From DATAGF01 sp963813355 (GTDB taxonomy: Bacteria; Actinomycetota; Thermoleophilia; Miltoncostaeales; Miltoncostaeaceae): a stretch of 64,000 bases of DNA. Shown here piece by piece: positions 25,712-33,187 of this stretch. The notes beneath the pieces were generated by a model. That model worked only from the letters and a program-made list of their open reading frames with translations. It made no database searches and was not told the DNA's origin. Location of the stretch: the NCBI GenBank assembly GCA_963813355.1, contig CAWEYS010000017.1, forward strand, positions 75,657-139,656, written 5' to 3'. A program made the position numbers and the translations under genes. How positions within the stretch are numbered: position 1 is the stretch's first letter; every line of letters begins with the position of its first letter.

Positions 25712-27198
25712 CCGGCGGACGCCCCCCGATGCGCCTCGTACCCGGCGGGCCGGATCGCCGGCGGCGCGGGGTCGGGCGCGGCATCGGCCAACGTCCGCTC
25801 GGCGGCGCAGACCAGCACCTCCGCCGCCGCCGGCGCCAGGCCGGCCGCCCAGGCGAGCATGTCGCCCGGATGCCGGAGGCTGTCGCGCACGAGCCGATGG
25901 GCGCCGCTGAGGAGGCTGGGGGCGTCGAGCATGCTCGCCGTCTGCTCCAGGCTGCCGAGGAGGACGCGGCGCGACACCAGGTCGCTCGCCGGCAGCAGCC
26001 CGGCCAGCACCCCGCCCGCGATCCGGGCATAGGCGGGGTCGCCCCGTGCGCGGGCCGCGAGCACCTGCAGCGAGCGCAGCCAGACCGCGTTGAGGGACCG
26101 GTTCCGGATCAGCTCGACGATCATCTGCGCGAGCGCCATGTCGTATCGCAGGCTGTCGGCGACCATCCGGGCGTAGGGGCTCAGCGAGGCTGCGGAGCAG
26201 TCGCCGTGGCGGAGCGCCCGGGCGACGACGTGGGCGGCCCACCGGCCCGAGAGGAGCGCGTATTGGATGCCCTCGCCGTTGAGGGGGTTGATCAGCCCCG
26301 CGGCATCCCCGACCAGCACCATGCGGTCGCCGACGATCGGAAGGCGGCGGTCGAAGGTGGTCAGCGGCCAGCCGACGACCTTCCCGTCGAGGCGCGCCGC
26401 GCCCAGCCGGCGCGCGATCGCCCGATCGTCCCGGACCAGGGCGAGCAGCAGATCGCGCAGGTGATCGGCCGACGGCGGCGCCGTGCGGAGCACCGTCCCG
26501 ATCCCCACGTTCGCGCGGCCCCCGCCCGTGGGGAATATCCAGAAGTAGCCGGGAAAGGACCGCTCCGCGAAGTAGAGGTCGGCCCGGTCCGAGGGCCCCT
26601 CCACGCCGTCGTAGTAGGCCCGGACGGCGATCATGCGGCGCCGCTTGTCGAGCGGCCGTCCGCGCAGCCACTCGGCCGTGCGGGAGGTGGATCCGTCCGC
26701 GCCGATCACGGCCCGCGCTCGGATGCGGCGCGTCGACCGTCCCTCGGCGACCGTGAGCGACACGCCGTCGGCCACGTGCTCCAGCTCCACCGCGCGCTGG
26801 CCCTCCAGCACGCGCGCGCCCGCGTCGCGCGCGGCGTCCACGATCCAGGCGTCGAGGTCGAGCCGTGGCACCACGCGCCCGTAGGGCGGGAGCGCGCCCA
26901 CCTCGGGCAGCGAGCTCGTGATGAGCACCTCCCCGTTGACGGCGAGCGCCGCGCGGCGGACCGCGTTGGTCGTCTCGTAGTCCGGCCGGAGGTCGAGGCC
27001 GAGGCCGGAGAGCTCGGCCAGCGCCACGGGGCCGACGAGGTCGCCGCACACCTTGTCGCGGGGGAACCGCTTCTGGTCGAGCAGCCAGACCCGCAGGCCC
27101 GTCCGGCTCAGGTGCGCCGCCGTCGACGCACCCGCGGGGCCCCCGCCGACGACCGCGACGTCACAGTCGAGCGGGCCGACGGCGCGCAGCGAGATCAC
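25708..27198 (-). CDS. geranylgeranyl reductase family flavoprotein
   Basis: A 496-residue FAD-dependent oxidoreductase. The N-terminal dinucleotide site is VAVVGGGPAGASTAAHLSR (about residues 14-32), with DGSTSRTAEWLRG near 190 and the second FAD motif GDAAGLINPLNGEGI near 300. The family reduces isolated double bonds of prenyl chains in chlorophyll, menaquinone, archaeal lipids and other terpenoids. The C-terminal 170 residues (SLNAVWLRSLQVLAARARGD onward) are helical. It lies between IspH and the polyprenyl synthase with 4-nt overlaps on both sides, so its substrate is probably the product of this operon. The start is GTG 27198. Confidence 0.88.
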   Translation of the reverse strand: MISLRAVGPLDCDVAVVGGGPAGASTAAHLSRTGLRVWLLDQKRFPRDKVCGDLVGPVALAELSGLGLDLRPDYETTNAVRRAALAVNGEVLITSSLPEVGALPPYGRVVPRLDLDAWIVDAARDAGARVLEGQRAVELEHVADGVSLTVAEGRSTRRIRARAVIGADGSTSRTAEWLRGRPLDKRRRMIAVRAYYDGVEGPSDRADLYFAERSFPGYFWIFPTGGGRANVGIGTVLRTAPPSADHLRDLLLALVRDDRAIARRLGAARLDGKVVGWPLTTFDRRLPIVGDRMVLVGDAAGLINPLNGEGIQYALLSGRWAAHVVARALRHGDCSAASLSPYARMVADSLRYDMALAQMIVELIRNRSLNAVWLRSLQVLAARARGDPAYARIAGGVLAGLLPASDLVSRRVLLGSLEQTASMLDAPSLLSGAHRLVRDSLRHPGDMLAWAAGLAPAAAEVLVCAAERTLADAAPDPAPPAIRPAGYEAHRGASAG

Positions 27199-28136
27199 AG
27201 CGCATGGCGGAGCTCGCGGGGGGCCATGAACCGCACGCTCTCCCGGAGCGCGGCGAGCTCCTCGACGACGACCGGACCCCGTGCGCGGAACCAGTTGACC
27301 ACGCCCAGGACGAGATCCTCCGGCGCGCTGGCGCCGGCGGTGACCCCGACGGCAGACAGGGCGCGCACCCACCCGGGGTCGATGTGGCCGGCGTCCTCGA
27401 TCAGCTCGGCAGCGGCGCCCACGCGGCGGGCCGTCTCCACGAGACGCTGCGAGTTCGACGAGTTGGGGGAGCCGATCACGAGGACGAGCGGCGTGCGGCG
27501 GGCGAGCGCCTTGACCGCCGCCTGGCGGTTGGTGGTCGCGTAGCAGAGGTCCTCGGTCTTCGGGGCGACGATGGCGGGGAACCGCCGTCGCAGGGCGGCG
27601 ATGATCGCTCCGGTCTCGTCAGTGGACAGCGTCGTCTGGCAGACGAACGCGACGCGCTCGGGATCGCGCACGGCGAGCGTCGCCACGTCGCCCTCCGTCT
27701 CGACCAGGCGGACGGCGTCCGGCGCCTCGCCCATCGTCCCGACGGTCTCCGGGTGCCCCGCGTGGCCGATCAGCGCCACGGTGTAGCCGTCCGCGGCGAA
27801 GCGGCGCGTCTCCACGTGCACCTTGGTCACGAGCGGGCACGTCGCGTCGATCGACGACAGGCCGCGCGCCGCCGCGCCGGCTCGCACTTCCGGTGACACG
27901 CCGTGCGCGGAGAAGAGGATCCGGGCCCCCTCCGGGACGTCCTTCTCGTCCTCGACGAAGATCGCGCCGCGGCGCACGAGGCGGTCGAGGACGTGACGGT
28001 TGTGGACGATCTCGTGGCGCACGTAGACCGGCGGCCCGTAGAGGTCGAGCGCCCGCTCGACCGCGTCGATCGCGCGGACCACACCGGCGCAGAAGCCGCG
28101 AGGAGCGGCGAGGAGCAGCATGAGGGGACTGGACAT
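27195..28136 (-). CDS. ispH: 4-hydroxy-3-methylbut-2-enyl diphosphate reductase
   Basis: The last enzyme of the MEP pathway, an iron-sulfur protein that makes IPP and DMAPP from HMBPP. The three cluster cysteines lie in GFCAGV (Cys16), DATCPLV and DLCYATTNRQ. The substrate-binding GSPNSSNSQRL and HGVSPEV motifs are also present. The length (313) is normal. ATG 28136 has GGAGC upstream; ATG 28121 is an alternative. As first gene of the leftward operon it would supply C5 units to the polyprenyl synthase. Many genomes carry a separate housekeeping ispH elsewhere, so this may be a dedicated copy. Confidence 0.93.
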   Translation of the reverse strand: MSSPLMLLLAAPRGFCAGVVRAIDAVERALDLYGPPVYVRHEIVHNRHVLDRLVRRGAIFVEDEKDVPEGARILFSAHGVSPEVRAGAAARGLSSIDATCPLVTKVHVETRRFAADGYTVALIGHAGHPETVGTMGEAPDAVRLVETEGDVATLAVRDPERVAFVCQTTLSTDETGAIIAALRRRFPAIVAPKTEDLCYATTNRQAAVKALARRTPLVLVIGSPNSSNSQRLVETARRVGAAAELIEDAGHIDPGWVRALSAVGVTAGASAPEDLVLGVVNWFRARGPVVVEELAALRESVRFMAPRELRHAL

Positions 28137-28305
28137 CCCCTGCTCCGGGTCCACCCGCCAATACACTCATACGACGGCGGGGCTGGCAAGGTGGGAGGGG
28201 CAGCGCGGCGGGGGTCGCCCCGCGTTCGAGGTCCGGGTTCGCGCTGGCCAGAACGCGGGCTCCAGAACCACTCGTCCATCGTTCAGACCTCCCTCGGCGT
28301 CGGGG

Positions 28306-29028
28306 CTAGTGGACGAGCTGCTGGCCGCCGTCGATGTCGTAGGTCGCGCCCGTGAGCGCGGTGTTCGTCATGAGATGGACGGCGAGCGCGGCGATGTCCG
28401 CCGGGCCGACGACGCGTCGGATGGGCAGCGTCGCGCGGAGCTGCTCGCGGCGCGCGTCCAGCTGGTCGCCGAGGAGCGCGGCCGAGAGCGGCGTGTCGAC
28501 GAACCCGGCCGCGATCATGTTCACGCGGATCGGCGCGAGCTCGAGCGCGAGGTTCCTCGTCATCGCCGGACCCGCGGCCGTGAGCGCCGAGATGAGCGCG
28601 AAGCCCGGCGCCGTGGCGCGGCCACCGGTGCCGCCCATGAAGAGCAGGGTCCCGCCGGCGCGAACCCTGCCGACGGCGCTTCGCGCGACCTGCAGCGGGA
28701 GCAGGATGTGCGACTCCAGATCGCGGCGCGCCGCCTCGAAGTCGAACTCCGCCAGCGGCGCGTAGTAGGGGCCGGGGCCCGTGAGCAGCACGTGGTCGAT
28801 CGGCGTCGGCAGGTCGGCGAAGAACCGCTCGAGCCGGGGGAAGTCTGTGGCGTCGAAGGCCGCCGTGCGCGTGGCGCCCACCTCGCCCGCGGCGCCCTCC
28901 AGGCGCTCGCGGTTGCGCCCGGTGATGACGACCTCGGCGCCCTCGGCGCGCGCCAGGCGGGCCGTCTCGAGGCCGATGCCGGCGCTCCCGCCGATCACCA
29001 CGACGATCTGGCCTTCAAGCGCGCTCAT
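28306..29028 (-). CDS. short-chain dehydrogenase/reductase fold, atypical active site
   Basis: A 240-residue SDR. The nucleotide-binding motif is VVIGGSAGIGLETARLA, and the C-terminal half (LALELAPIRVNMIAAGFVDT, ATYDIDGGQQL) is classical. The catalytic YxxxK is absent: the aligned stretch FALISALTAAG has Ile and Thr at these positions. It may be a divergent or non-catalytic member, or use another proton donor. ATG 29028 follows GGGAGG and overlaps the flavoprotein stop by 4 nt, so it is co-expressed with the next two genes. Confidence 0.82.
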   Translation of the reverse strand: MSALEGQIVVVIGGSAGIGLETARLARAEGAEVVITGRNRERLEGAAGEVGATRTAAFDATDFPRLERFFADLPTPIDHVLLTGPGPYYAPLAEFDFEAARRDLESHILLPLQVARSAVGRVRAGGTLLFMGGTGGRATAPGFALISALTAAGPAMTRNLALELAPIRVNMIAAGFVDTPLSAALLGDQLDARREQLRATLPIRRVVGPADIAALAVHLMTNTALTGATYDIDGGQQLVH

Positions 29029-30365
29029 CGGGCACCTCCCGTGATCGCCGCCCGCAGCGACTTGAGCGCGGCGGCGTAGATCCCGGAGAAGCTCGGGAAC
29101 GGCTGGATGGTGTCGGTGAGCACGTCCAGCGGGACGCGCGCGCGGATCGCCAGCGTCGCCTGCTGCAGCCACTCGCCGGCCTCGGGGCCGAGCCCGTAGG
29201 CGCCGACGAGGCGCTCGCCGTCGCTCAGCAGCGTCAGGAAGCCGCCCGCCTCGGCGTACGCGTGGGTGTACGTCTGCATCCTCGGGATCTCGGCCAGGAG
29301 CGCGGTGCCGCTGAAGGCGGCCTCGACGGCGCCGACCGCTCCGGCCTCGGGGTCGGTGTAGGTGACGCGCGGCACGGCCTCGTAGTTGGCCGGCCGCGGC
29401 TCGCCCAGGATGTTCGCGGCGACGACATCGCCCTCGTACTCCCCCACGTGGGTCAGGGGCCAGACGCCCGTGACGTCGCCGATCGCCCACAGGCGCTCGC
29501 CCGCGCGAAGGTGGTCGTCCACCGGGATCCCCCGGGGGTCGGCCGCGACGCCCACCGTCTCGAGGCCGATCCCCTCGACCCGCGGACGCCGGCCGGTGGC
29601 CACGAGCAGCCGCTCCCCGCGGAGCTCGCGCCCGTCCTCGAGCTCCAGGACGAAGTCGTCGCCCTCGCGGCGGGCGGCGGCGGCGTGGACGCCGACGTGG
29701 ATCTCGATGCCGTCCCGGCGCAGGGCCTCTGCGAGCGCCTCGCCGAGCGGCGCCGGCTCCCGGGCGAGCACGTGCCCGGACCCGTCGACGAGCGCCACCT
29801 CGGCGCCCAGGCGATGGAGGGCCTGGGCGAGCTCGAGGCCGGCCGGCCCGCCGCCCAGGACGACGAGGCTCCGCGGGACCTCCTTCACGCTCGTCGCCTC
29901 GCGGGTGCCCCAGACGCCCGGGAGCTCGCGCAGGCCCGGGACGGGGGGGACGACGGGGTCGGCGCCGCACGCGACGACGACGTGCTCGGCTGCGTGACGG
30001 ACGCCGTCGACCTCCACGACGCCCGGTCCGGCGAGGCGGCCCGTCCCGCGGATGAGGGCGATGCCCCGGTCGGCGAGCCAGCGCTCCGGCCCGGCGTCGG
30101 ACCACTTGGAGACCATGTAGTCGCGCCAGGCGAGCGCCGCCGCCACGTCCACCTCCGCGCTCGCGCCGACGTCGCGGGCGCCGTGCACGGCCTCGCCGGG
30201 CCGGAGGAGGGTCTTGGAGGGGATGCACGCCCAGTAGGAGCATTCGCCCCCGACGAGCTCCCGCTCGACGACGGCGACGCGCAGGCCGCCCTCGGCCAGG
30301 GCGGCGGCGCAGTGCTCGCCGGGGGCGCCTCCCCCGAGGACGATGACGTCGTAGTCGGCGCTCAC
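29025..30365 (-). CDS. pyridine nucleotide-disulfide oxidoreductase (Lpd/MerA-like)
   Basis: A 446-residue FAD/NAD(P) flavoprotein. The first Rossmann motif is VIVLGGGAPGEHCAAALA, the redox-active disulfide motif is GGECSYWACIPSKT (CxxxxC), the second Rossmann is LVVLGGGPAGLELAQAL, and the FAD contact is LWAIGDVTGVWPLTHVGEYEG. The C-terminal dimerisation domain is complete. It could be a mercuric-reductase-like or general disulfide reductase; no E2 partner or mer gene is near. GTG 30365 overlaps the VOC gene's stop by 4 nt. Confidence 0.88.
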   Translation of the reverse strand: MSADYDVIVLGGGAPGEHCAAALAEGGLRVAVVERELVGGECSYWACIPSKTLLRPGEAVHGARDVGASAEVDVAAALAWRDYMVSKWSDAGPERWLADRGIALIRGTGRLAGPGVVEVDGVRHAAEHVVVACGADPVVPPVPGLRELPGVWGTREATSVKEVPRSLVVLGGGPAGLELAQALHRLGAEVALVDGSGHVLAREPAPLGEALAEALRRDGIEIHVGVHAAAARREGDDFVLELEDGRELRGERLLVATGRRPRVEGIGLETVGVAADPRGIPVDDHLRAGERLWAIGDVTGVWPLTHVGEYEGDVVAANILGEPRPANYEAVPRVTYTDPEAGAVGAVEAAFSGTALLAEIPRMQTYTHAYAEAGGFLTLLSDGERLVGAYGLGPEAGEWLQQATLAIRARVPLDVLTDTIQPFPSFSGIYAAALKSLRAAITGGAR

Positions 30366-30949
30366 GTCGGGAGCTCCTGCCCGCTCTGCTCCTTGACCAT
30401 GTACTCCGCGTACCAGGATGGCCAGTCCTCGTCGGCCTGCCCGATGCGCTTCTCGTGCTCGCCGTGGGCGGTCGCCGCGCGGACGAGCGCGCTCCTCACG
30501 TCGGCGATGGACCCGTACGTCGTGCCGGCGGCGGCGTCGATCCGGCCGGGCAGCCGGGTTGTGATCTCCTGGAACCACCAGGTGTTCCCGTCGGGGTCGC
30601 TGAGCTCGGCACGCGAGAAGTAGCTTCGGCGCTCGGGATCCAGACCGGGGACCGGGCCCTCCGGGCTGATGTGGAAGAACTCGCCCAGCGCGACGCCGGC
30701 GGCGCTCAGCCGGTCCCGGGTCGCCTCGAGGTCGTCCACGACCAGGTAGTTGTGCTGGGCCGAACCCGGCTCGGCCGTCGTGAGGTTCGCGCCGAACTGG
30801 ACCGAGCACCCGGACCCGGGCGGCGTGAGCTGGACCACGCCCGGCGGGGTGACGTCGAGCCTCCACCCGAGGCTCACGTAGAAGTCCTTCGCCCGGTCAA
30901 CATCCGAGACGGGGATCACGACCACCTCGAGCTTCATGTCCGTGCTCAT
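30362..30949 (-). CDS. VOC/glyoxalase-family protein
   Basis: A 195-residue protein whose first 125 residues are a vicinal-oxygen-chelate domain: VVVIPVSDVDRAKDFYVSLGW, VVQLTPPGSGCSVQFG, HNYLVVDDLEATRDRLSAAG and FSDPDGN-like LSDPDGNTWWFQEI. A 60-residue helical extension follows. Members are dioxygenases, isomerases or binding proteins, and the exact activity is not decidable here. ATG 30949 has AGGAGG. It is first of a three-gene leftward unit with the flavoprotein and the SDR. Confidence 0.85.
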   Translation of the reverse strand: MSTDMKLEVVVIPVSDVDRAKDFYVSLGWRLDVTPPGVVQLTPPGSGCSVQFGANLTTAEPGSAQHNYLVVDDLEATRDRLSAAGVALGEFFHISPEGPVPGLDPERRSYFSRAELSDPDGNTWWFQEITTRLPGRIDAAAGTTYGSIADVRSALVRAATAHGEHEKRIGQADEDWPSWYAEYMVKEQSGQELPT

Positions 30950-31256
30950 GTCGGCCTCCTGAGTTGGGATGGGCAGAGACAACCAGACGGCCCAGCAAGC
31001 CGGCGCCGCCCGAACGCGAGGAGGCTAGCTCGTGGCCGCGTCCGAGGCCGGTGACGCGGATGGGTGCCGGGTCCGTCGACCTGAGTGAGGCCTACAGACT
31101 TGGGCGGTGCCTCGACGGGCGGGGGAGCGACGCCAAACGGCCCGCCGCCCCCGCCGCACCATCAAGAGAAGGGAAACCGGGCCGGCCACTGGTGGTCCCC
31201 CAGCCCCTTCTGGATCCAGAGCGATCGCCGGGGCAAGCCCTGTCCCGGCTCGGTTC
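30950..31256. other. intergenic stretch without a supported gene
   Basis: About 300 bases between the VOC gene start and the SnoaL gene stop. It must hold the promoter of the VOC operon. A perfect 12-nt palindrome, TCTGGATCCAGA (31209-31220), lies 37 bases past the SnoaL stop and may be part of a terminator. No RNA gene was recognised. Confidence 0.5.
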
Positions 31257-31631
31257 TCAGTCGGTCCCCCACGGGTTGTCGATCACGAACCGCCAGGTAC
31301 CGTCCGCCTGACGGCGCAGCACATCCGCGTTGCTTGCGGCCAGGCGCACCGGCTCGCCGTCTGGTCCCGTGCCGTCGAACGACCAGAGGCCGATCACGAG
31401 GGCGAGGTCGTCGGCCTCGAGGACTCGGGTCACCTCGAGGTCGAGCGTGCCCTTCATCGCGATGAAGCCGGTCAGGGCCTCCCGGATGCCGGGTGCGCCG
31501 GGAGCGAGGCTGCCTGGCTGAGTCGCGAATGCCGCGTCGCTCTCGTAGAGCGGCATCAGGCTTTCGAGATCCCCGGAGTTGATCCCGGTGACGATCGATT
31601 CGAGCACCTGCTCAGGCGTCGCAGTGGACAT
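31257..31631 (-). CDS. SnoaL-like/DUF4440 (NTF2-fold) protein
   Basis: A 124-residue cone-fold protein: VLESIVTGINSGDLESLMPLYESDA is the helical start and DGTWRFVIDNPWG the closing strand. Such proteins act as small isomerases, cyclases or hydrolases, or as ligand-binding modules. ATG 31631 has AAGGAGG. It is divergently transcribed from a TetR regulator across a short AT-richer region containing an operator-like palindrome, so it is probably a target of that repressor. Confidence 0.82.
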   Translation of the reverse strand: MSTATPEQVLESIVTGINSGDLESLMPLYESDAAFATQPGSLAPGAPGIREALTGFIAMKGTLDLEVTRVLEADDLALVIGLWSFDGTGPDGEPVRLAASNADVLRRQADGTWRFVIDNPWGTD

Positions 31632-31703
31632 GCCGTCCTCCTTGGCTCATTTTTGATATACAGCAGTGAGTCACGGAAAGGACCATACGGTCCCGCGAGA
31701 GGT

Positions 31704-31722
31704 GTGTCAATATTGATGACAC
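31704..31722. promoter_or_regulatory. probable TetR operator
   Basis: GTGTCA-N7-TGACAC, an inverted repeat with 6-bp arms around the 10-bp palindrome TCAATATTGA (31707-31716). It ends four bases before the tetR start codon and overlaps the position of its ribosome-binding site. A second inverted repeat, GGACC-N4-GGTCC (31680-31693), lies just upstream. The location fits autorepression and control of the divergent SnoaL gene. Confidence 0.6.
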
Positions 31723-31726
31723 GATC

Positions 31727-32350
31727 ATGAGTCGCGAAATCCCGCCGAAGCGGAAATACGAGCTGAAGAAGCGCGCCGAGGAGATGGCCGAGACGCACCT
31801 GCGGATCACCGAGGCGGCGATCGAGCTGCACGGAACCGTCGGCCCGTCCCGCACGACGCTGAGTGCGGTCGCCAAGCGAGCAGGCGTGGAGCGCCGCACC
31901 CTCTACCGCCACTTCCCCACCGAGGCCGACCTCTTCGCGGCGTGCTCGACCCACTACTTCACCGCCAACCCGTGGCCCGATCTCGGCAGCTGGCGCGCGA
32001 TTCGCGATCCGCAGCAGCGGCTCGAGCGAGCCCTCGACGAGCTCTACGCCTACTACGAGCGCACCGAGCCGATGCTCAGCAACGTGCTCCGCGACGCCGG
32101 ACTCGTCAACCTCGCCCGCGACGCCGTGGCCCCGCTGCAGGCGTACCTCGAAGAGGCCGCCGAGATCCTCACGATCGGCCGTGACGTCCGCGGCCGGGGA
32201 CGACGGCTGCTCGGGGGGGCATTGCGCCACGCCCTCGCCTTCTCGACCTGGCGCTCACTCTCGAGCAACGGCATCGGGCGATCGGACGCGGCGAAGCTCA
32301 TGACCGCACTGGTCGAAGGCGCAGCCACGCCACAGCGCCGCAGCGGGTAG
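31727..32350 (+). CDS. TetR/AcrR-family repressor
   Basis: A 207-residue regulator. The N-terminal helix-turn-helix spans about residues 24-70 (RITEAAIELHGTVGPSRTTL, VAKRAGVERRTLYRHFP). The ligand-binding domain is all helical with a RALDELYAYYERTEPML segment. It starts with a basic arm (PPKRKYELKKR). It is divergent from the SnoaL gene, with an operator-like inverted repeat at its start. The ligand is unknown. Only one in-frame ATG at 31727 fits the helix-turn-helix position. Confidence 0.88.
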   Translation: MSREIPPKRKYELKKRAEEMAETHLRITEAAIELHGTVGPSRTTLSAVAKRAGVERRTLYRHFPTEADLFAACSTHYFTANPWPDLGSWRAIRDPQQRLERALDELYAYYERTEPMLSNVLRDAGLVNLARDAVAPLQAYLEEAAEILTIGRDVRGRGRRLLGGALRHALAFSTWRSLSSNGIGRSDAAKLMTALVEGAATPQRRSG

Positions 32351-32526
32351 AGCCCGACCCGAGTACACGGGCCGGCGTCTCGCCATACGCCGCGATCCGG
32401 CCCGAATGGGGCCACGCTGTTGCGCCACTCCGAGCGTCCGGGCCATGCTCGCCGCTCGGCGGTGCATGAGGCATCCCCTGCGCCGAATCGTGACGAAGGA
32501 TCGAGAACGCGAAGGGAGATGCCGGA

Positions 32527-33078
32527 ATGACCAAGGGACTCAGACGTCATCTGACCCCCGCCAACGCGATCGCCGTCGCCGCGATGGTGGTGGCGCTCGC
32601 CGGAACGGGGGTGGCCGCGTCGACCCTGGCCAACGGGTCGGTCACGTCGGCCAAGCTGGCCAACAACGCAGTCACGACGCCCAAGCTCGCGAACAACGCG
32701 GTCACCGCGACCAAGCTGGCCCAGGGGTCGGTCAAGGCGGCCAAGCTGGCGAACAACTCCGTGACGCTGAACAAGGTCGCCAAGGAGAGCCTGGACGCGA
32801 CGCGCTTCAAGGCGGGCGTGCTCGGCGGCATCAGCGCGTCGAAGGTCTCGATCGTCGCCGGGACGGCGGTGAGCGTGCCCCCACTCTCGACGGGGACCAC
32901 GGCGACGGCCACCTGCCCCGCGGGTCTGCGCGCCATCTCGGGGGGCTTCAACGTTGGGCAGCTCGGCATCGTCGACGCCACCGGGCCGACCGGTGACGGC
33001 CTGGGGTGGTCGGTGACCGCCGAGGCCGCCGCTCTGGGCGCCTCCATCTCGGCGACGGTGGTCTGCGTCGCTCCGTAG
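32527..33078 (+). CDS. secreted protein with five decapeptide repeats
   Basis: A 183-residue protein with an N-terminal hydrophobic segment (AIAVAAMVVALAGTGVAA) that may be a signal peptide. Five tandem 10-residue units of form [AS]V(T/K)xxKLANN follow (SVTSAKLANN, AVTTPKLANN, AVTATKLAQG, SVKAAKLANN, SVTLNKVAKE; about residues 38-87). A C-terminal domain holds two cysteines (TCPAGLRAISGGF and VVCVAP). The regular decapeptides would suit a beta-solenoid stalk. Similar repeat proteins are common in Thermoleophilia; their role is unknown. GGGAG precedes ATG 32527. Confidence 0.75.
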   Translation: MTKGLRRHLTPANAIAVAAMVVALAGTGVAASTLANGSVTSAKLANNAVTTPKLANNAVTATKLAQGSVKAAKLANNSVTLNKVAKESLDATRFKAGVLGGISASKVSIVAGTAVSVPPLSTGTTATATCPAGLRAISGGFNVGQLGIVDATGPTGDGLGWSVTAEAAALGASISATVVCVAP

Positions 33079-33093
33079 ACGGCCTCGGCCGTC
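33078..33093. terminator. short hairpin between convergent genes
   Basis: GACGGCC (33078-33084) pairs perfectly with GGCCGTC (33087-33093) around a 2-nt loop. It begins within the stop codon of the repeat protein gene and faces the convergent flavoprotein gene. Confidence 0.45.
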
Positions 33094-33187
33094 AACCCGA
33101 GTCGAGCCGGGGGAGCAGCGAGTCCCGCTCGCGTTGCTCCTCCTGCTCGACGGTCAACCCCGGCCGCCGCCCGTGGGCGACGCTGAT

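Noticed and set aside
24632..27049. A single frame covering the polyprenyl synthase and the reductase (805 codons)
   Set aside because: The upstream half is out of frame with the real reductase. The synthase begins at GTG 25711 with a GTGA overlap.
28167..28305. Riboswitch upstream of ispH
   Set aside because: The 139-base leader has several GC pairings but no conserved riboswitch core that I recognise.
32640..32790. Short direct repeats that could suggest a CRISPR-like array
   Set aside because: They are in-frame codons of the decapeptide repeats in a protein with signal sequence and ribosome-binding site. There are no unique spacers.
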